Positions 8,281 through 16,867 of a stretch of DNA of 64,000 nt are shown piece by piece. Source of the DNA: Rhodanobacteraceae bacterium (GTDB lineage: Bacteria > Pseudomonadota > Gammaproteobacteria > Xanthomonadales > Rhodanobacteraceae); the NCBI GenBank assembly GCA_030123585.1, contig CP126120.1, forward strand, positions 1,737,001 through 1,801,000, read 5' to 3'. The notes beneath the pieces are model-generated. The model worked only from the letters and a program-made list of their open reading frames with translations, was not told where the DNA came from and made no database searches. Position numbers and translations under genes: made by a program. Every line of letters starts with the position of its first letter. Position 1 is the first letter of the stretch.

Positions 8281-9423
8281 TTATCCCGACGTTGCAGGAG
8301 GTCCGCCATCCTGGCGATGCGCCTCGGCCAGGTACTCGTGGCTCTGCATCTCGATCAGCCGGCTTTCGGTGCGCGCAAACTCCGCGCGCAGGCGCTTGCC
8401 GTCGTACAACTCCACCGCCGGCGCCTGCGCGGTCATCGCCAGTTTCACGCGACGGTCGTACAGCTCGTCGATCAGGCGCACGAAACGCTGCGCGGCATCC
8501 TCGTTGAACGGGGTGAACTGGGGCAGGCGCGAGATCAGGATTGCGGGATAGGTGCGCGCCAGCTCGATGTAATCGGCCGAACCGACGGGGCCATCGCACA
8601 GCGCCGCGAAATCGAACCACGCGGCCTGCGCGCACACGCGATGCGCACGGAAGGCGCGATCGTTGATCTTCAGCTCGACGTCGTCCTGCACCACTCCCTG
8701 CTGCGCCAGTTCGTTGAACAGCCGCGCCAGCGCCGCTTCGGCGCGTGCGTCGTCCGGGGTCAGGTACACCGGCGCGCGGGTCAGCGCGCGCAGGCGCCAG
8801 TCGTGCGGCGAGGCCAGTTCCAGCACCTCGCAATGCTGCTCGATCGACGCGATCGCGGGCAGGAAACGCTCGCGCTGCAAGCCATTCCTGTAGAGGTCCC
8901 GCGGCGGCGTATTGGAAGTCGCCACCAGCACGACGCCGCGTTCGAACAAGGCGCGCAGCAGGCCATCCAGGATCATCGCGTCGCCGATGTCGGTGACCAT
9001 GAACTCGTCGAGGCACAGCGCCCGCGCGCGCGCGGCAATGCCGGCGGCGACACGCGGCAGCGGATCGCGCACCTCGCCAAGCGCGCGCAAGTGCGCATGC
9101 ACGTCGAGCATGAAGCGATGGAAATGCACGCGCCGCGCGACGCCCCGCGGCAATGACGCCGCGAACTGGTCCATCAGCATGGTCTTGCCGCGGCCGACCG
9201 CGCCCCACAGGTACAGGCCGCGCATCGGCGCCGCGCGTCCGCTCACCCGCGCGCGCAGCCGCGCGAAGGCGCCGGGGCGCGGCGCCAGCAGCGCCGCGTG
9301 CAGGCGGTCGAATGCCGCGAGCGCGGCGTGCTGCGCGGGATCATCCTGCCAGCGTCCCGCGGCCACGCCGCGCGCATGCAGCACGCTCGGCCGGGAGACC
9401 GCTTCGTCGAACCCGGCATCCAC
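8281..9423 (-). CDS. zapE: ZapE/AFG1-family cell-division ATPase
   Basis: A 380-residue P-loop ATPase matching ZapE (YhcM), which in E. coli acts on the Z-ring during late division. The N-terminus GVAAGRWQDDPAQ and the Walker A GAVGRGKT (residues 74-81) are characteristic, followed by a Walker B-like LCLDEFMVTDIGD and a sensor SNTPPRDLY. There is no good ATG before the conserved start. The GTG at 9423, two bases after the stop of the upstream hydrolase gene, is chosen because it keeps the pair coupled; GTG 9384 is a shorter option nearer the usual family length. The call is firm, the start is not. Confidence 0.9.
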   Translation of the reverse strand: MDAGFDEAVSRPSVLHARGVAAGRWQDDPAQHAALAAFDRLHAALLAPRPGAFARLRARVSGRAAPMRGLYLWGAVGRGKTMLMDQFAASLPRGVARRVHFHRFMLDVHAHLRALGEVRDPLPRVAAGIAARARALCLDEFMVTDIGDAMILDGLLRALFERGVVLVATSNTPPRDLYRNGLQRERFLPAIASIEQHCEVLELASPHDWRLRALTRAPVYLTPDDARAEAALARLFNELAQQGVVQDDVELKINDRAFRAHRVCAQAAWFDFAALCDGPVGSADYIELARTYPAILISRLPQFTPFNEDAAQRFVRLIDELYDRRVKLAMTAQAPAVELYDGKRLRAEFARTESRLIEMQSHEYLAEAHRQDGGPPATSG

Positions 9424-9425
9424 GC

Positions 9426-10115
9426 TCAAGCGGCTGTCTTGGGCGGCGGGAGCCACGCGCGCACCGCGTTCTTGATCGCGCCGCGCAGGTCCATCAGCTT
9501 GCGATGGAAGAAATGCCCGGTCTCGGGCATCCGGATCACGGTCGGCATCGGATCCAGGGTTTCGACCCAGTCGAACACGCCCTGCGGATCGACCACTTCG
9601 TCTTCCTCGCCCTGCACCACCAGCCAGGGGCAGCCGGGCATCGCCATCTCCCCGAACTCGTAGCGGCCAACGGGCGGCGCGACGGTGATCAGCGCATCCG
9701 CGCCCAGCGAACGCGCGCAGCGCAGCGCGATGTAGCTGCCGAACGAGAATCCCGCCAGCCACAAGGCGTCGTCCGGGCGCACCTTGCGCACCCATTGCGC
9801 AACCGCGACCAGATCGCCGCTCTCGCCGTCGCCGCGGTCGTAACTGCCGGTGGACGCCCCGATGCCGCGGAAATTGAAGCGCACGGTGGCAAGGCCGGAT
9901 TCGCGCAGGGAGCGCTCCAGCATGGTGACCACCTTGTTGCGCATGGTGCCGCCCTGCTGCGGATTCGGGTGGCAGATCACCACCGTGCCCTCACGGGCCT
10001 GGTCCGGCTCCGGCACCGCGGTCGCCACTTCCAGCGTGCCGGCGGGACCGGGCAGCGCGAAGGTCGCGGGCGCGTCGGGAAAGCCGGTGGGGGCCGGCGG
10101 CAGGGGTTCACTCAT
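9426..10115 (-). CDS. Alpha/beta hydrolase (COG2945-like)
   Basis: A 229-residue cytoplasmic alpha/beta hydrolase. The family hallmark CHPNPQQGGTMRNKVV sits after the first strands; the nucleophile elbow is GFSFGS (Ser124), the acid is in GEEDEVVDP and the base in ETGHFFHRK. The substrate is unknown; such proteins are annotated as esterases or peptidases without firm proof. The frame is open further upstream, but MSEPLPP at 10115 fits the family start; ATG 10124 and 10127 are alternatives. The gene runs into zapE with a two-base gap and is probably co-transcribed with it. A repeat element covers the region upstream. Confidence 0.85.
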   Translation of the reverse strand: MSEPLPPAPTGFPDAPATFALPGPAGTLEVATAVPEPDQAREGTVVICHPNPQQGGTMRNKVVTMLERSLRESGLATVRFNFRGIGASTGSYDRGDGESGDLVAVAQWVRKVRPDDALWLAGFSFGSYIALRCARSLGADALITVAPPVGRYEFGEMAMPGCPWLVVQGEEDEVVDPQGVFDWVETLDPMPTVIRMPETGHFFHRKLMDLRGAIKNAVRAWLPPPKTAA

Positions 10116-10131
10116 AAAGGGCATCATAATT

Positions 10132-10253
10132 GCGATCGTCCCTGATCGCTGCCTCACCGTGCGTTGTGGCAAACCCTAGCGTTCCTTCGTCACAACCACC
10201 AGAACGGCCATAAGAGCCGCCATCCATGGCAAAGAGCTCCCTAGCCTGACTTC
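10132..10253. repeat. Long intergenic repeat, copy 1 (second copy at 53915)
   Basis: It opens with GCGATCGTCCCTGATCGC, a hairpin of GCGATC/GATCGC, and ends with GAACGGCCATAAGAGCC, the hairpin GCCATCCATGGC (10219-10230) and GAGCTCCCTAGCCTGACTTC. Nearly the same two blocks, in the same order and spacing, occur at 53915-54035. It fills the gap between the divergent hydrolase and acpH-like genes, ending just before the latter's ribosome-binding site. Confidence 0.75.
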
Positions 10254-10264
10254 CAAGAAAGCCA

Positions 10265-10861
10265 ATGAACCACCTCGCCCACGCTTTGCTCGCCGACACC
10301 GGCGGCGCGGAATTCGCGCTGGGCAGCGCGCTGGGGGATTTCGTGCGCGGCCGCCCCGATCCGGCCTGGCCCGCCGCGCGGCAAGCCGGCCTGCGCTTTC
10401 ATCGCGCGATCGACGGCTTCACCGATGCGCACCCCGCGGTGGTGGCCGCGCGCCGCTGCTTCCAGCCGCCCATGCGCCGTTACGCGGGCATCGTGCTGGA
10501 CGTGTGGTTCGACCACCTGCTGGTGCACGACTGGAACCGTTACGCTGCGGACGAACCGCTCGCAGATTTCGCGCGACGTTGGCTGGCACTGCTGGACGCC
10601 CGCATCGACGATTTGCCGAACGCGCTGCGCGCATTCCTCGCATGGATGCACGCGCACGGCTTGCCTGCGGGATACGGCGACGACGCGACCCTCGATGCCG
10701 TGTTCCATGCGCTCGCACGGCGCCTGTCGCGCCCGTCGCCCATTGGCGACGCGCTGCCCGCGCTGCGCGACCGCGCCGGGACTTTGCAGCGACATTTCGA
10801 TGCGTTCTTTCCCGAACTCGTGGTGCGCGCGCACGACTTGCGCTGCGAACTGCTGGCCTAG
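10265..10861 (+). CDS. acpH: Acyl carrier protein phosphodiesterase (AcpH family)
   Basis: A 198-residue all-helical HD-like hydrolase. Conserved family blocks are visible: MNHLAHALLA at the start, GSALGDFVRG, LRFHRAIDGFTDAHP and VLDVWFDHLLVHDW, which supply the metal-binding His and Asp residues. AcpH removes the 4'-phosphopantetheine arm from holo-ACP, recycling the cofactor (known in E. coli). The start is fixed by the invariant MNHLAH and an AAGAAAG site. The gene is alone on the plus strand, between a repeat element upstream and a REP-like element downstream. Confidence 0.88.
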   Translation: MNHLAHALLADTGGAEFALGSALGDFVRGRPDPAWPAARQAGLRFHRAIDGFTDAHPAVVAARRCFQPPMRRYAGIVLDVWFDHLLVHDWNRYAADEPLADFARRWLALLDARIDDLPNALRAFLAWMHAHGLPAGYGDDATLDAVFHALARRLSRPSPIGDALPALRDRAGTLQRHFDAFFPELVVRAHDLRCELLA

Positions 10862-10879
10862 GATGCCTCTGATTTTGCT

Positions 10880-10990
10880 CGTCGTTCCGGGGCCGCCGCA
10901 GCTCTTCGCGGCGGAACCCGGAATCCAGTGTCTTTGCATTTCGACGATATACAACAAAGTCACTGGATTCCCGCCTTCGCGGGAATGACG
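10880..10990. repeat. REP-like intergenic palindrome, copy 2
   Basis: Starts CGTCGTTCCGG and ends CGCGGGAATGACG. Inside are GCCGCCGCAG...GCGGCGGAACCCGGAATCC and CACTGGATTCCCGCC. The right half is the same arm that flanks the GIY-YIG gene at 29726-30102 (one base different in the loop). It lies between two convergent genes and may help terminate both. Confidence 0.75.
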
Positions 10991-11015
10991 AGGACATGGA
11001 TTGATCAGAGTCTCA

Positions 11016-12284
11016 CTAGGTGCCACCCCTTGCCGCGCGGCTGGCGACGACCGCACGCCAACCGAACCAGCCACCCAGGGCCGCCGCACCCGCAGACAAC
11101 GCGCCGATCATGCCCAGCGAAGCACCGAGCGCGCGCAAGCCATCCAGTCCGCTCGCCACCGTGACGTCGCCGAAGCGCCACACCGCGGTTTCGACGAAGT
11201 TCTTGCCCTTGTAGCGGATTTCGCGCGCGGTGCGCGTGTACAGCGCGTCCGACGCCGGCTTGGTGACGCCGTAGGCGAAACTGCGGGTCACGACCAGCAT
11301 CAGCGGGACCAACGCGAGCGTGAAACCGGCAATACCGAACTGCGCGGCGCCGAACCACGCGACGGCCAGCAGCATCACGACATTCACCACTGCCGGCAGC
11401 ACCAGCCCCGAGACGATGCCGAAGCGCGGCAGCATCCAGCGCGTCAGTCCGACCTGCAACGCCATCTGCGCGATGTTCACCGCAAGATCGATGTGCCCGT
11501 AGAACGCGGTGCGCGCGGCGGCATCGACGAAACGGGCCTTGGCGTAATCGGCGACCAGCGCATACGCAAGCGTGCCGACGCCGTCCGAACACAGCATCAG
11601 CAAGGCCATCAGGCGCAGGAACGGATCGGCGAACGTGGCGCGCAATCCGGCCAGCATCGAACCTCCGATCGGCGCGGATTCGCCGCGTCCGCCAGCATGC
11701 GCCGCCGACAGCTGCAACATCAGGCCGAGCGCGACCAGCAACAGGATGGCCGAGACAACCAGCAGCGGCGCCACGCCGATGCGCGTTACCATCAACGATG
11801 TGAGAGTCGGTCCCGCCAACGCACCGAGCGCGCCGCCCAACGCGATCAGCGGGAACACGCGCCGTGCGCGCGTAGCGTCGAACAGATCCGCCATCAGGCT
11901 CCAGAACAGCGACACCACGAAAAGATTGAACACGCTGACCCAGATGAAGAAGCCGATGCCCAACGCACGCGCACCGATACGCGCCTGCTGCGCGAACAGT
12001 GGCACGAACGCGTACAGACAGATGATGAAGAAGCCGTAGCCCCAACCCAGCAATGCGCGACGCGGCAAGCGCGCGGACAGCCAGCCGAACGCCGGCGCGA
12101 CAGCCAGCATCGCAAGGAACGTGCCCGCATAGAACCACGGCAGCGCGACCGAACCGGTGGCCCCGGCCAACTGGTCGCGGACCGGACGGATCACGTAATA
12201 GGCAGCGAGGATGCAGAAGAAGGCGAGTGCGGCGAGCAGCACGTTCCCGCCATCGCCGGCCCCAACGGAATTGCGAAAGCGCAT
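11016..12284 (-). CDS. MFS-like ATP/ADP translocase-family membrane carrier
   Basis: A 422-residue integral membrane protein with about 12 hydrophobic segments. ILAAYYVIRPVRDQL near the N-terminus and GVTKPASDALYTR and RYKGKNFVETAVWRFGD near the C-terminus are typical of the NTP/NDP exchanger-like branch (Tlc-related) found in many free-living Proteobacteria. The family name comes from obligate intracellular bacteria; in free-living species the substrate is unknown, so nucleotide exchange should not be assumed. The start MRFRNSV at 12284 removes a 26-residue non-hydrophobic upstream extension. It is divergent from the GMC oxidoreductase with a 109-base gap. Confidence 0.82.
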   Translation of the reverse strand: MRFRNSVGAGDGGNVLLAALAFFCILAAYYVIRPVRDQLAGATGSVALPWFYAGTFLAMLAVAPAFGWLSARLPRRALLGWGYGFFIICLYAFVPLFAQQARIGARALGIGFFIWVSVFNLFVVSLFWSLMADLFDATRARRVFPLIALGGALGALAGPTLTSLMVTRIGVAPLLVVSAILLLVALGLMLQLSAAHAGGRGESAPIGGSMLAGLRATFADPFLRLMALLMLCSDGVGTLAYALVADYAKARFVDAAARTAFYGHIDLAVNIAQMALQVGLTRWMLPRFGIVSGLVLPAVVNVVMLLAVAWFGAAQFGIAGFTLALVPLMLVVTRSFAYGVTKPASDALYTRTAREIRYKGKNFVETAVWRFGDVTVASGLDGLRALGASLGMIGALSAGAAALGGWFGWRAVVASRAARGGT

Positions 12285-12393
12285 GCGTGTGCCCTGCCCC
12301 GCGCCAGTCGGCAAGGCTGGCAGGCAATGGTACCGTGCCAACCGTCGGATTCGGCCGGCCATGCCAGAATGGGGTCGGTCACGGTGATCGGCG

Positions 12394-14016
12394 ATGGATT
12401 TCGACTACATCATCATCGGTGCAGGTTCGGCCGGCTGCGTGCTGGCGGCGCGTCTTTCCGCCGATCCGGCGCGGCGTGTGCTGGTGCTCGAGGCGGGACC
12501 GCGCGACTGGCACCCCTTCATCCACATGCCGGCCGGCCTGGCGCGGCTCGCGCGCAATCGCCGCATCAACTGGGACTACTCCACTGAACCCCAACCGCAG
12601 CTCGGCAACCGCGTGATCTGGTGGCCGCGCGGCAAGGTACTGGGCGGTTCGAGTTCGATCAACGCGATGTGCTACATCCGCGGCACCCCCGCCGACTACG
12701 ACGGCTGGACCGAGCGGACCGGCGATTCGCGCTGGGCGTGGAACAACGTGCTGCCGTACTTCAAGCGCGCGGAACGCAACAGCCGCGGCGCCGACGCGTG
12801 GCACGGCGGCGACGGCCCGCTCGACGTATCCGACCTGCGCCACGTCAATCCGTTGACGCATGCGTTCGTCGAAGCCGGCACGCAGATGGGCCTCGCCCGC
12901 AACGACGATTTCAACGGCAGCACGCAGGTGGGCGTGGGGTTGTACCAGGTCACGCAACGCGACGGCGTGCGCTGTTCGGCGGCCGTCGCCTACCTCGACC
13001 CGGTGAAGGCGAGGCGCAACCTGCGCGTCGTCACGGGCGCGCTGACAACGCGCATCACGTTCGACCGGACTTCGCGCGGCCGTCCTCGCGCCAATGGCGT
13101 CGAATGCACCATCCGGGGCCGGTCTGTCCACTTCGGCGCGCGCGAAGTCATCGTCTGCGGCGGCACGATCAATTCGCCGCAGTTGCTGATGCTGTCCGGG
13201 ATCGGCGATACCGATGCGCTGCGCCGGCTCGGCATCGACGCGACGCAGCACCTGCCCGGCGTCGGCACGAACCTGCAGGACCATCTCGACGTGTGCACGC
13301 TGCAACACGAAACGCAGCGCACCAGCTACGACCGCGCCAGCGAAGTGAAGACCGCGTTCGACTATTACCTGCGCGGCCATCGCGGCCCCGGCACCAGCAA
13401 CATCGCCGAGGGCGGCGCGTTCCTGCGTTCCCGCCTGGCGACGGACGACCGGGCCGACATCCAGTTGCACTTCATCCCGGCGATGATCGACGACCACGGG
13501 CGCCGCCGCCTGCCGGGCGACGGCTACACGCTGCACGCGTGCTTCCTGCGCCCGCGCAGCCGCGGCCGGATCACGCTGGCGAGCAACCGCGCCGCCGACA
13601 AGCCGCGCATCGAAGCCAATTATCTTGGCGACGAGGAAGGCTTCGACCTCAAGATGCTCATCGAATGCGCGAAGGTTTCGCTGGACCTGCTGGCGCGGCC
13701 CGCGTTCGACCGCTATCGCGGCGCGCCGATCCATCCGGCGCGCGTACCGGCGAGCGACGCGGAATGGAGCGAATTCGTGCGCACCCGCGCCGAGACCGTC
13801 TATCACCCGGTCGGCACCTGCCGCATGGGCCGCGACGATGGCGCGGTGGTCGATCCGGAACTGCGCGTGCACGGCGTCGACGGCCTGCGCGTGGTGGACG
13901 CTTCGGTGATGCCGGTGCTGCCGTCGGGCAACACCAACGCGCCGACCATCATGCTCGCGGAACTGGCGTCTGACCTGATCCTTGGGCGACCGGCCCGGAG
14001 CGATCAGCCTGCCTGA
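12394..14016 (+). CDS. GMC-family FAD oxidoreductase (choline dehydrogenase-like)
   Basis: A 540-residue flavoprotein. The Rossmann FAD motif IIGAGSAGCVLAARLS is at residues 7-22, followed by LEAGP and the GMC signatures RGKVLGGSSSINAM and GGTINSPQLLMLSGIG. The C-terminal catalytic block YHPVGTCRMG and the GNTNAPT segment contain the His and Asn that abstract the substrate hydroxyl proton. It oxidises an alcohol to an aldehyde; the substrate is unknown, and no betaine genes (betB, betI) are nearby. Its 3' end overlaps the convergent M48 protease gene by 13 bases. Confidence 0.9.
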   Translation: MDFDYIIIGAGSAGCVLAARLSADPARRVLVLEAGPRDWHPFIHMPAGLARLARNRRINWDYSTEPQPQLGNRVIWWPRGKVLGGSSSINAMCYIRGTPADYDGWTERTGDSRWAWNNVLPYFKRAERNSRGADAWHGGDGPLDVSDLRHVNPLTHAFVEAGTQMGLARNDDFNGSTQVGVGLYQVTQRDGVRCSAAVAYLDPVKARRNLRVVTGALTTRITFDRTSRGRPRANGVECTIRGRSVHFGAREVIVCGGTINSPQLLMLSGIGDTDALRRLGIDATQHLPGVGTNLQDHLDVCTLQHETQRTSYDRASEVKTAFDYYLRGHRGPGTSNIAEGGAFLRSRLATDDRADIQLHFIPAMIDDHGRRRLPGDGYTLHACFLRPRSRGRITLASNRAADKPRIEANYLGDEEGFDLKMLIECAKVSLDLLARPAFDRYRGAPIHPARVPASDAEWSEFVRTRAETVYHPVGTCRMGRDDGAVVDPELRVHGVDGLRVVDASVMPVLPSGNTNAPTIMLAELASDLILGRPARSDQPA

Positions 14017-16001
14017 TCCGCGAGCAACGGCGGCAGCGGACAACCGAGCACCGCGCAGGCCACGCGCAGCAATTCCGATTCGGCCAGCGTGACCTTGCCG
14101 TCGACCGCGATCGCGCGGACCAGCGCCTGCACGACCAGTTCCTTGCCTTCCGGCCGCAACCGCGACAGGGTGTCCAGCGCACGGTCCAGCGCCGCCTGCC
14201 AATCCTCGGGCAGCGCGTACATCACGCCAGCGTTGGGCAGCGCATCCTGCATCGCCGCCTGGAAGGCGCGCCGTGCGGTGTCGTCGTCATCGTTGCCGAA
14301 ACGCGCCACCAGCGCGGCGAAGTCGCGCAACTCGTCCTGCGCCTCGGTGAGCTTGAGCGTGCCGGGCTTGAAGCTGGCGGAAGGATCGAGCGCCGCGACC
14401 ACCTGCGCCCGCACCAGCTTCGCGAGGCAGTATTCGTCGAGGTCGACGCGGCCGTCGGCATGGATGAGCGCGTCGAGCGTCTTCACGAACAGGTCGACTT
14501 CCGGGCGCGGCCGGCGCTTCAACGCCGGAAACGCGAGCTGCGCCAACGGCAGGCGCAACATGGGATGCAGGTCGGCCATCTGCGCGACGAGGCTGCGCGT
14601 CGCGTCGCCCAGCGCGACGTCGAACGCCTGCGTGACGGATTGCACTTGCTGCGCCATGAGGTCGGAGTGCTCGGAAATCGCCAGCGCGAACACCACCGCC
14701 AGCGCACCGCGCGGATCGCGCGCGGCCGCGGCCAGCGCGGCGGGCATGCCGGCACGCAGGTCGGTCGCGGCGCGATAGTCGTCGGTGCCGGGCGCGGCGA
14801 CTTGCGCCGCGACACCCGCGGCGGTGATCGCGAGTTCGGCGCCGCGCGCGGGGATTGCGCCGCCGATCCCGTCGGCCTGCGCCGGCGGCGTGCTGCGGAT
14901 ATCCACGTCGCCGTCCCTTTGCGCGAACGCGTGCACGGCTTTTTCCCACGGTTGCATCGTCGCGTGCAGTTCGATCGAATCCGGATCGCCGCCCGACGCC
15001 AGCCATTGCTTGACATACGCATCCAGTTCCTCGGGCTTGAAGCCGGGTTCCAGCGCCTTGATGCGTTCCGTGATGGGCGGGTGCGTCGCGAACCACGAAC
15101 TCTGCTCGGCATCGCCGAACAGCATGTGGCGCACCTCGTCGCGGCGCGCGGCCTGCAGCGCCGAACCCTCCTCGAACACCGCGATTTTCTTCAACGCCCC
15201 GGCGATGCCGGAAGTCTGGCGCGTGAACTGCACGGCGGAAGCGTCGGCCAGCGACTCGCGCGAACGCGACACCGCGGCCTGGATCAGGCGCCCGAAGAAC
15301 ACCCCGATCGCGCCGATCGCGAGCAGCGCCACGCCCGCCAGCGCGACCTGGCCGCTGCCGCCGCCACCGCGCCGGCGGCGGCCGTCGCCGTCGCCCAACC
15401 CGAAGTAACCGCCCCACAACAGGAAACGCCCGACCACCCAGACCGCCATGATCCCGAACAGCAGGCCCATCAGGCGGATGTTGAGGCGCATGTCGCCGTT
15501 CAGCACATGGCTGAATTCGTGCGCAATCACGCCCTGCAGTTCGTCGCGGTTCAACTTGTCGAGGCAACCTTGGGTCACACACACCACGGCATCGGTGGGC
15601 GTGTAGCCGGCCGCGAATGCGTTGATGCCGGGCTCGTCCTGCATCACGTAGATTTCCGGCACCGGCACGCCCGAGGCGATCGCGACTTCCTCGATCACGT
15701 TGCGCAGGCGTTGCCATTGCGGGTTGGTGGTGTCGGCCGGAACCTCGGTCGCGTTCATCTCGCGCGCCACCGCGGCGCCGCCACCCGCGAGGCTGGCGAC
15801 GCGATACGCCGAGCACAGGCCGATTACCACCACGACGGCAACCGCGATACCAAGCAGCGGCGCGGGGCGCAGGCCGACACCCAATACGAACGCGCACACC
15901 AGATCGACCGCGACCACGATCGCCAGCACCGCCAGCGCGAACAGCCACACCAGCGTGCGGCTGGAGCGGCGGACCTTGGCTTGCTGGGCGAAGAAGTCCA
16001 T
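14004..16001 (-). CDS. Membrane M48 (HtpX-like) metalloprotease with a C-terminal TerB-like domain
   Basis: A 665-residue protein, more than twice the length of HtpX. Two membrane helices (about 16-40 and 47-67) precede an M48 catalytic domain with the zinc motif HEFSH at 161-165 and a distal SRESLADASAVQFTR supplying the third ligand; two further helices lie near 178-195 and 222-245. The last 150 residues contain HADGRVDLDEYCLAKLV and VDGKVTLAESELLRVACAVLG, the repeated acidic pattern of TerB/DjlA-like domains. It probably degrades misfolded membrane proteins. lemA lies directly upstream on the same strand, a common pairing. Its stop overlaps the GMC gene. Confidence 0.85.
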   Translation of the reverse strand: MDFFAQQAKVRRSSRTLVWLFALAVLAIVVAVDLVCAFVLGVGLRPAPLLGIAVAVVVVIGLCSAYRVASLAGGGAAVAREMNATEVPADTTNPQWQRLRNVIEEVAIASGVPVPEIYVMQDEPGINAFAAGYTPTDAVVCVTQGCLDKLNRDELQGVIAHEFSHVLNGDMRLNIRLMGLLFGIMAVWVVGRFLLWGGYFGLGDGDGRRRRGGGGSGQVALAGVALLAIGAIGVFFGRLIQAAVSRSRESLADASAVQFTRQTSGIAGALKKIAVFEEGSALQAARRDEVRHMLFGDAEQSSWFATHPPITERIKALEPGFKPEELDAYVKQWLASGGDPDSIELHATMQPWEKAVHAFAQRDGDVDIRSTPPAQADGIGGAIPARGAELAITAAGVAAQVAAPGTDDYRAATDLRAGMPAALAAAARDPRGALAVVFALAISEHSDLMAQQVQSVTQAFDVALGDATRSLVAQMADLHPMLRLPLAQLAFPALKRRPRPEVDLFVKTLDALIHADGRVDLDEYCLAKLVRAQVVAALDPSASFKPGTLKLTEAQDELRDFAALVARFGNDDDDTARRAFQAAMQDALPNAGVMYALPEDWQAALDRALDTLSRLRPEGKELVVQALVRAIAVDGKVTLAESELLRVACAVLGCPLPPLLADQAG

Positions 16002-16009
16002 GGGTTGGT

Positions 16010-16226
16010 CAGTCGCTCGCTACGCTCGCTGTAAAGGGCAAGTCGCTCGCGCTTCGCGCGAGCTGTAAGTCGGCGGCTTCGCCGCCTGTAAATAGTAAAG
16101 AGTGCGGCGCGACCCCGCCCTTATTGACTCGTTGCAGCGAGCGGAGCGAGCGGCTTTACTCTTGACTCTTTACAGCGCCGCAGGCGCGACTTGCAGCTTC
16201 CGCTCGCGAGCGGGAGCGACTTACGC
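16010..16226. repeat. Array of modular hairpins between lemA and the M48 gene
   Basis: Short hairpins share flanks AAGTC on one side and TGTAA on the other. GCTCGCGC-TTC-GCGCGAGC is at 16045-16063 and GGCGGC-TTC-GCCGCC at 16072-16086, the latter directly between AAGTC and TGTAAA. At 16175-16187 GCGCC-GCA-GGCGC is flanked by TTTACA and GACTT, the same module inverted. A palindrome CCGCTCGCGAGCGG at 16200-16213 leads into GACTTA, which overlaps the lemA stop codon. There is no gene in the stretch. Confidence 0.65.
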
Positions 16227-16811
16227 AAAAGACACCTTCGGCGCTTCGCGCTTGGCCGGATCGTCGATCGCCAGTTGTTCGGCCGGCGTGAATCCGGCCG
16301 GCCCCGCGATCAGCGACGAGGGGAACATCTGCACCTTGTTGTTGTAGTTCATCACCGAGTCGTTGTACGCCTGCCGCGCGAAGGCGACGCGGTTCTCGGT
16401 GGAGGTGAGTTCTTCCGAAAGCTGCATCATGTTCTGGTTGGCCTTGAGATCCGGGTACGCTTCGCTGACCGCGAACAGCCGGCCCAGCGCCTGGGTCAAC
16501 TGGTTTTCGCTACCGGCGAGCTGCTTCATCGCGTTCGGATCGCCCGGCTGCGCCTTGGCCGCGGCCAAACCGTTCACCGCGGCAGTGCGCGCGGCCGTGA
16601 CGGCTTCCAGCGTTTCGCGTTCGTGCGCAAGGTAGCCTTTGGCCGTCTCGACCAGGTTCGGAATCAGGTCGTGGCGGCGGGTGAGCTGCACGTCGATCTG
16701 CGCGAACGCGTTCTTGTACGCGTTGCGCGAAGTGACCAACCCGTTGTAGATCGCGATCAGGTAAATCACAATGACGGCGATGATGATCAGGAAGATGATC
16801 AGACCCGACAT
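16221..16811 (-). CDS. lemA: LemA family protein
   Basis: A 196-residue protein with an N-terminal membrane anchor (MSGLIIFLIIIAVIVIYLIA) and an otherwise cytoplasmic four-helix LemA domain, with the typical NGLVTSRNAYKNAFAQIDVQ and RRHDLIPNLVETAKGY segments. Its function is not known for certain; it often pairs with M48/HtpX-like proteases or TPM proteins, as here, where the protease gene follows on the same strand after a repeat array. The start at 16811 is fixed by a strong AAAGGAG site. The reading frame is open further upstream without any family match. Confidence 0.92.
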   Translation of the reverse strand: MSGLIIFLIIIAVIVIYLIAIYNGLVTSRNAYKNAFAQIDVQLTRRHDLIPNLVETAKGYLAHERETLEAVTAARTAAVNGLAAAKAQPGDPNAMKQLAGSENQLTQALGRLFAVSEAYPDLKANQNMMQLSEELTSTENRVAFARQAYNDSVMNYNNKVQMFPSSLIAGPAGFTPAEQLAIDDPAKREAPKVSFA

Positions 16812-16867
16812 GGTCGTCTCCTTTGGCAATCGATGGGGGCCGAACGGCCCGCTGTTTTGAGCATAGC

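Noticed and set aside
7959..8309. Short reverse frame upstream of the efflux operon that might have been a TetR regulator
   Set aside because: No helix-turn-helix pattern, no ribosome-binding site, and the promoter lies inside it.
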